Part shown: piece by piece, positions 44,563 through 50,205 of the stretch
How the letters are laid out: each line of letters starts with the position of its first letter
Position numbering within the stretch: position 1 is the stretch's first letter
From: Zygnema cylindricum
Taxonomy: Eukaryota; Streptophyta; Zygnematophyceae; Zygnematales; Zygnemataceae
Assembly (NCBI GenBank): GCA_037447655.1
Contig: JBBHKE010002207.1
Span: forward strand, 1-50,205
Direction of reading: 5' to 3'
DNA length: 50,205 nt
Translations under genes and position numbers: made by a program
The notes under the pieces: generated by a model
Seen by the model: the letters and a program-made list of their open reading frames with translations, nothing else
Told to the model about the DNA's origin: nothing
The model's database searches: none

Positions 44563-44938
44563 CTGTGACATCAGCAAAACCCGAGTGACGTTTCGAGACA
44601 AGAAACCTGATTGGCCGCTGGAGTACGGCCTCTAGGATGTACGGCAAAGGCATAAGACTGAGTTTACTGCCCGTACTCTCGGGCAGATGAAAAGTACATC
44701 CGTACGAGAAACAGAAGAGCGAAGGTCGGGTGCATTTTGAGCTAAAAATTACAACTGTACAATTCCGGGAATAGCGACAAATGGCACAGATCCGCTGAGA
44801 CTGACCGTACGGTACGGCCACCCGTGCAGTTTTCACTAAAACGGTTGCTTTGGTGTTTAACTGAAATCGCCTTCGCGAAATGTTCCGTACACTTAAATGA
44901 ACGTCACTTGATTTTCGAGCAAAAAAATAAATAAATAA
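44072..44938. repeat. Direct ~860-bp duplication, copy 1
   Basis: Collinear with 48,469-49,320 at high similarity, from GACAGCGTAACACCTTGATT to the A-rich end GAGCAAAAAAATAAATAAAT. It spans the right TIR of M4 and ~375 bp beyond. The ~195-codon minus-strand frames in the copies begin and end at different points and are not a conserved gene. Confidence 0.88.
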
Positions 44939-45024
44939 GGGTAACCTTCCATCAGGCGTTCCCAGTAATCGTACGAACACGTTTACTGGGAGTAAAATTT
45001 GTAGCACCCTTCCATCAGGTCGTG

Positions 45025-45115
45025 CCAGTGAATGAGGTGTTAGATTGCGATTGGTACCACGTCATTCTCCCTAGGGTATGCTTCTCAGATAACGTACCCG
45101 GGTTCGAATGCTACG
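45025..45115 (+). repeat. tRNA-like sequence, possible SINE relic
   Basis: TTAGATTGCGATTGG resembles box A, and GGGTTCGAATGC (about 45,099) resembles box B with one change. The spacing is long and no acceptor stem forms. Confidence 0.3.
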
Positions 45116-45465
45116 AAGATAACATTTTTAGCAATTTAATTAATCCCTAACTGTAATTTGGGTTGTCCTAAATAGTAAATACCCGCCCTTTTGATGTTTA
45201 CAGTAATATGTGTATTCGTACAAAATCTGACAATTCGTACGCCGTCGCGATGTTCACACGGTCGACAGACGAACATATGAGAACGTGATTTTTGTCGACG
45301 AGTTTGTGTCTCTTTCTTCCAGTGCACATTCACATGTGTGCGAAATAATGTTAAGTGTCTTTTTGTGCCTTTGTAATTCAAAAAGTACCATTTCGTACGA
45401 AAATATTTCTGTCCGTACTCCACACTATTTCCATTGAAGTGTACTTTCATTATTAACGCTAATTG

Positions 45466-45832
45466 CATAGTTCAAAAGTAGGCGATTTTTGGTAGGCCTT
45501 TTTGTAGGCCGCCTTTAACGTAAGTTGTGTTACGGGCTTTCCATGTGATCTTCTTAGATCGTTACTTTCATTAACGACCGTCAGATCGTCCAAATCTGAC
45601 GGTTTAAATAAAAAGTCGTTCAAAACTCACAGAAAAATATTTTTTTGTCCGATTTTTTTTTCAAATTTAGACATGACGTTTAATTCGCTATCGATCCATG
45701 AGCAACTCAACCCTGTTACTATTTTATTTCATTTTGCGGCCAATACAATATGGGTCTTAAGGCCATGTTGTATGTTTTACATACAATAGGCATATTGTAT
45801 GGGCGTACGGTCACCTACTTTTGAACTATGGC
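45466..45832. mobile_element. hAT-like MITE with 8-bp target duplication
   Basis: Perfect 17-bp TIRs CATAGTTCAAAAGTAGG (45,466) and CCTACTTTTGAACTATG (45,816) are flanked by GCTAATTG and GCGAATTG, an 8-bp duplication with one mismatch as in hAT elements. 367 bp, no frame. The interior has an ACCGTCAGAT / ATCTGACGGT inverted pair at 45,576-45,605. Confidence 0.82.
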
Positions 45833-45933
45833 GAATTGAAAAAAAAACCTAATTAGAATAATGGAAAAAATAGAATTATGGATTGTATTTCAGGTTTTTT
45901 TTTTTTTTTAAAGGCACCGAATTGGCGTTATAT

Positions 45934-46148
45934 ACTCTAATAGCGATTGACGGTGTACAGTACACCGTATATCGCTATTAGTGTCAACAATTTTTTCGCC
46001 ACTTAAAACATCTTCTCTCCGTACATACTAGTCGGAATATGGATCTGACGGTCGCGATTGAAAGAAAATATTATCACCTTCCCATTGGCGGTCTCCATGT
46101 GAAAATCGGACAAAAGTGTACGGAGAAAAAATGTTTAAGTGGCAAAAA
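45934..46148. mobile_element. Abutting TACACCG-family ends and a foldback
   Basis: A right end (CTCTAATAGCGATTGACGGTGTA, up to 45,957) is followed after CAG by a left end (TACACCGTATATCGCTATTA, from 45,961). 45,988-46,024 and 46,108-46,148 form ~35-bp inverted arms (CGCCACTTAAAACAT / ATGTTTAAGTGGC, then CTCCGTAC / GTACGGAG). The inner part is the inverted relative of 44,400-44,540. Confidence 0.6.
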
Positions 46149-46180
46149 AGTTAGGGTGATTCGTATGAAACCGAAACTAA

Positions 46181-46976
46181 GGGTGCGTCTCCATGTGCCA
46201 AAGAAAGGGTTTTTTTCTGTCGTTTGTTTATAAAACTTAGAGCCGTACCGCGTAAGTTTCAACCATACAAAAAAATAGAAAAAAGGAAAAGTACATTTTG
46301 CATCATCATCGAATTTAGGATGTACTGCATGTTGTCGTCTTGTGTTCTTAGACCCACGGCCACGCCAAAAAACATCATCTTCAAACTTTTCTTTAAAATA
46401 CAGGGACTATGTGTTTTAAAACAAAGTATTTCCGAAAAACAAATAGGAACACATATTAGCACGTGTAAATTTTTTTACAAAAAAATCAAACGAATTTAGG
46501 CTACGGCGAAAGGTACACTATTCTCTATGTTTTGTTCGTTTGCCTTCAGGTACGACGAAACAGTACACCATTTGTTTGGTTTTGTTCATTTGCGCCTGGT
46601 ACGAATTTTATTTCGCCAGGGGTCTTAAGATTCTGATGACATTTCACGTCGAGCGGACAGGCGACGCAAAGGCAAATTGCATCTTCTTCAACCGTGAAAG
46701 GGCACAGGCTAGAAGGCAGTACGTCTAAAGTGTCAGGAAAACTCATGCGACGTCACACGCAGTTAGAAAAAATAGCGTGCGTCATCAAAGATTGTAGACG
46801 TTGACAGCCGTCATGAGCATTGTCAACGTATACAATCGTCACACTCTTAAGTAACTATGTCGTTGTTACACATAAGGACGTCTAAATTCCAGGTCAGCCG
46901 GATCTGCGCTAAAAAACAAAGTTTTTTCGCTAAGTTAAGTTTTTTCACTAAGTTGTAAGTACATGGAGACGCACCC
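46181..46976. mobile_element. Tourist/PIF-like element nested in a TACACCG-family relative
   Basis: TIRs GGGTGCGTCTCCATGTG and CATGGAGACGCACCC are flanked by TAA on the left and TTA on the right. M4 has the uninterrupted site CCGAAACTTTAGTCTTG at 43,871-43,888, while here CCGAAAC is left and GTCTTG right of the element. It contains a ~50-bp imperfect tandem duplication (46,510-46,608). No transposase. Confidence 0.68.
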
Positions 46977-47727
46977 TTAGTCTTGTTACTTTGTTTTTTA
47001 GCGAAATTTTTCCGTACAACTTTCAAAGCATTCGGATGTAAACGCAAATAACTTGTTACTTAAAAAAATGACTTACGTACACGTGTACGAAATAATGTGA
47101 CAGATGAAGTGGTACACAAAATGAGGCGAAACTTCCACTCGGCTTCAATTTGAAGCGCCTCTCCGCACGCTGTATAGTTTTTGTGACTTCGTAATGTCCG
47201 TACGCCACATTGCCGACGTGTCGAAATCCTAAAATACCTTTCGCTGTCGCACAGAATCCGGTTTTGCTTTTCGTCTTCCCACTTGCCGATGGGTGCCCAA
47301 TGTTTTTCCTACGCCGCATGTCTAAAGACAAGTGTGTTTGAGAGAGGGGGCTTACGACAACCTCTGTACGGAAATCAGCGCACAGAAAACAATACGCACA
47401 GACTGGAAACATGCAGTGTGTTTTTTTTTGGTTGTCCACGCACAAAAATTGTAAAAAACTTTCGACACGTGCAACAACATCTGTCTATTCGCTCACCTCA
47501 TGGAGCTTCATTTTAAATCACATCGGGAGGTGATTTTATGTAAAGTTTGAACATGAGCTGAAAGGACGCGAAAGTGGGTCGAAATGAGCTAGACGACATA
47601 TTGCATCTCGCTAGACGACAAAATGCAATACATATAAAGTTTCAAGGTATCGGTGGTAATTTCATTTTGTTGGTACGGCTGCGGATTATCTCGTTTTTCT
47701 AAGTCATGGAAGAACCCTTATTAACAC
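46977..47727. other. Intergenic, no gene recognised
   Basis: 46,977-47,045 continues the sequence interrupted by the Tourist-like element. A 129-codon minus-strand frame (47,056-47,445) has no domain I recognise. Confidence 0.4.
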
Positions 47728-48270
47728 TACACCACGAATCGTTATTAGTGTCAACAACTCTAATTTGGGTTCTTAAAATTTTGATTTTTTTCCCCAAATA
47801 GGATACATGATATCAATTTTTCTTTGACGTTAATAAAGGTACGGTACAAAATAGCGTAAAGAACGAAAGTACAATGATACCTAAATAGTGTGGTGTACGG
47901 TCGATGTCAGACCGTACATAGATGTACCTTTTCAAGTGAAAATTTTACAAAAAATGAATTAAATCAGACGCGCAAGCATAGGAACGTGCGCTCAAAAAAC
48001 GGGATTGGTCGGACACGTAAATTAGTCTTACATGTACGGATATTTAAATTTGACGACGGAGTACGATTTCCAGTATTTTGTCTGAATACATATAATAATG
48101 TGTATAATCGTACAGAAAATTTTCCATTTTTGCTGTTCCATATTAGCATTAACGCCGAAATTAGAATGCACCTTTTTCTTTTTAAATTTCAAATTCATTA
48201 TTAGCATCAATTACGGTTAATTTACTTCTACACTATTTAAGCCTTGACACTAATAACGTTGCGCGGTGTA
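47728..48270. mobile_element. TIR element, TACACCG family, copy M6
   Basis: The left end TACACCACGAATCGTTATTA and the right end TAATAACGTTGCGCGGTGTA are inverted complements; 543 bp. The interior is collinear with M1 (GTCAGACCGTACATA, TGTACCTTTT, AGGAACGTGCG). It lacks a reading frame. Confidence 0.72.
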
Positions 48271-48468
48271 CTGTTGTAGGGATACACGGTGTACTGTGGA
48301 GAACCGTAATTCAGGTATCGTACGGCAACCTTGGGGAAGATGGTCGATCGACGGGCAAAGTTCCATTCTGTACATTTTTACGCTGTCGTAACGCTAAAAG
48401 TTAGGGTTCCTTCATAATAGTTAAGCGTATCCTGTTACGCTTTCCTAGTGTTAGTATATGCTATATAC

Positions 48469-49320
48469 GACAGCGTAACACCTTGATTATGCTCCGATGG
48501 AAACTTCCCCTACGTACGGAACTCAGCCAGCTCAGCTAGAGGGTAGGTGAAAGAGTTGCCAAAACGACAAACAGAAAGGGTCCTTGCTTTTGTCGGCCTG
48601 TCGCTGTCGTTATTCGACGTGTGAGATCCTTCTTCGGTCTGCACAAAACCGAAGGTACTATGCAATATGGCATTTTGTCGTTTTGTGAACCGCCATCAAT
48701 GCGACACCGAGGCCTCGCTGACATCCAAGGACTAGGTCGAATTAGGGCTAAGGGGTCCGTAGTACGGAAATTAAGTTCACGGAACTGAGCCGTACAACTT
48801 GTCCTTACTTGTCCGATTGTCACATGGAGACCGTTAATCGGAAGATGCCAATCTCGGCTTTCAATCGCAACCGTCAGATCCACAATACGACAATAGCGTA
48901 GTGAGAAAATATATTCTAAGCGGTAAAAGCACAGCCACACTAATAGCAATTCACTATTTACTGTGACATTAGCATAACCCGAATGACGTTTCGAGACAAG
49001 AAACCTGATTGGCCCCTGGAGTACGGCCTCTAGGATGTACAGCAAAGGCATAAGACTCTCGTACTGTCGGGCAAATGAAAAGTACATCCGTACGAGAAAC
49101 AGAAGAGTGAAGGTCGGGTGCATTTTGGGCTAAAAATTACCTCTGTACAATTTCGCGGATAGCGACAAATGGCACAGATCCGCTGAGACTGACCTTACGG
49201 TACGGCCACCCGTGCAATTTTCACTAAAACAGTTGCTTTGGTGTTTAACTGAAATCGCCTTCGCGAAATGTTCCGTACACTTAAATAAACGTCACATGAT
49301 TTTCGAGCAAAAAAATTAAA
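48469..49320. repeat. Direct ~860-bp duplication, copy 2
   Basis: Matches 44,072-44,938. The TIR end inside it is decayed (TTCACTATTTACTG instead of TTCACGGTGTACTG). Both copies end in an A-rich run. Confidence 0.88.
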
Positions 49321-50205
49321 AAATTAAAAAGAAACAAAAAAAAAACACCGGAGCAGACCGAACAAAATAGAAAAAAATAAAAAACATAAAAAACTAAAAA
49401 TTGAGCGCATTGAAAATGTCGAAACGCGAAGTTTGCCCGGTTTTAAAACCGTCACATTTTAGAACTGGGCGGCGCCGTCAAATGATTCTGGTTTCATCTC
49501 AGCCGTCCATCACTCCATCGCAAAGCTACAATCATTATTGGACGCGCGATCTTTCCTACTTTTGCCCTGTTTTGTTTTCCGTACGATTCCGGCTCAGCTT
49601 GCCGTCCGTACAGCTGGTCGAGATCCAAATGCAGTTTTGACGGTCCGATGCCCGAAACGATCGCAAGTGTTTCTGTCAGCTAAAGGGCTTCGATTAATCT
49701 TGGCCGTTCGTTTTACGATCGACAGAGGAGAATTGCCCCACGAGACACGGTCTTCCACACGAGTGAGTTCGTTTTTGTCTTTTTATGTATGTCAGTCGAA
49801 ACTCTGCAACTGTCTCCCCATAGTGAAATGACGGCCGTACGGTGTCAGTACATCTTTGTCGTTTTGTTCTGACGAGCAGGAATCTCAAAGGTGTCCTTAA
49901 AATCGGACGGTGGATCTTCGTTCTTGTACAATGTATTAAAAAATTTCGTGCAATTTTGACACGTCAGTAACTAGCGAGTGGAATATACAACGGTATACAT
50001 TGTCAAAATAACAATATTTCAATCTTAGCGAACAAAAATAATGAACTTCTCGTTTTTGGACGGTTCTGTCGAGCGGTTTTGTCGTACGGAGTAAAAAACC
50101 AAAAAGGACAGAGATTCCAAATTTTTTGATTTCGAAACGCCAGAAGTCGTTTGGAACCAAAATTTAAAATTTATACTTCCCGAAAAAACGAACAAAAAAA
50201 AAAAA
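49321..50205. other. Right flank, no gene recognised
   Basis: An A-rich start, then mixed sequence with several GTACGG/CCGTAC words (49,578, 49,603, 49,833, 50,083). No exon with plausible splice sites or domain was found. Confidence 0.4.

Noticed and set aside
47056-47445. 129-codon minus-strand frame
   Set aside because: No domain, no promoter or splice context, and lying among repeats.
44423-49123. Two minus-strand frames of ~195 codons in the 860-bp duplication
   Set aside because: They cover different parts of the duplicated unit and include TIR sequence. The shared part reflects DNA similarity, not protein conservation.

Overview
This window is nuclear DNA from a eukaryote, most likely a streptophyte (land plant or charophyte alga). 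The evidence is a spliced acid-lipase gene of the plant/lysosomal type with nine coding exons and GT-AG introns, Ty3/gypsy and Ty1/copia LTR retrotransposons (two with initiator-Met-tRNA-like primer sites), and many small inverted-repeat elements. I cannot place the species. Nothing suggests prokaryotic or organellar DNA.

Layout. 1-5,685: AT-rich DNA without a recognisable gene, holding a degenerate ~140-bp tandem repeat and one TIR element (4,255-4,817). 5,686-~30,230: an island of decayed LTR retrotransposons. Element A (plus-strand gypsy, 5,686-12,586) adjoins element B (12,587-17,111), which carries only a gag-like frame between ~985-bp LTRs. A second piece of an A-family LTR follows (17,112-17,667). 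Then come element C (minus-strand chromodomain gypsy, 17,668-24,120) and element D (minus-strand copia, 24,121-~30,230), the latter containing a divergent B-like LTR. Several junctions lack the expected target-site duplications or have the wrong partner flank, so the island looks like a recombined mosaic rather than a simple nest.

30,230-34,140: a tRNA-like Pol III box pair, an orphan minus-strand exon (30,656-31,025) and two TIR elements. 34,141-42,026: the one convincing host gene, an abhydrolase/acid lipase with TATA box, signal peptide and nine coding exons. Its catalytic Asp and His regions are present, but the nucleophile-elbow Ser reads Asn (GYNQG rather than GHSQG). Its introns are the most unusual part of the window. 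Introns 4 and 5 contain decayed copies of the neighbouring exon ends, and introns 4 and 6 run from a purine-rich half to a complementary pyrimidine-rich half.

42,027-50,205: gene-poor DNA with microsatellites, degenerate telomere-type CCCTAA repeats, a TIR family with TACACCG...CGGTGTA ends, a hAT-like MITE with an 8-bp target duplication, a Tourist-like element whose empty site can be seen in a relative 2.3 kb away, and a ~860-bp direct duplication. GTACGG/CCGTAC is strikingly frequent here.

The best candidates for something undescribed are the exon-edge duplications and self-complementary introns of the lipase gene; a GC-rich word cluster (GCAGCTGCG / GCGTAGCAACATAGCA type) that recurs in three unrelated retrotransposon families; and element B, in which a charged gag extension takes the place of pol.
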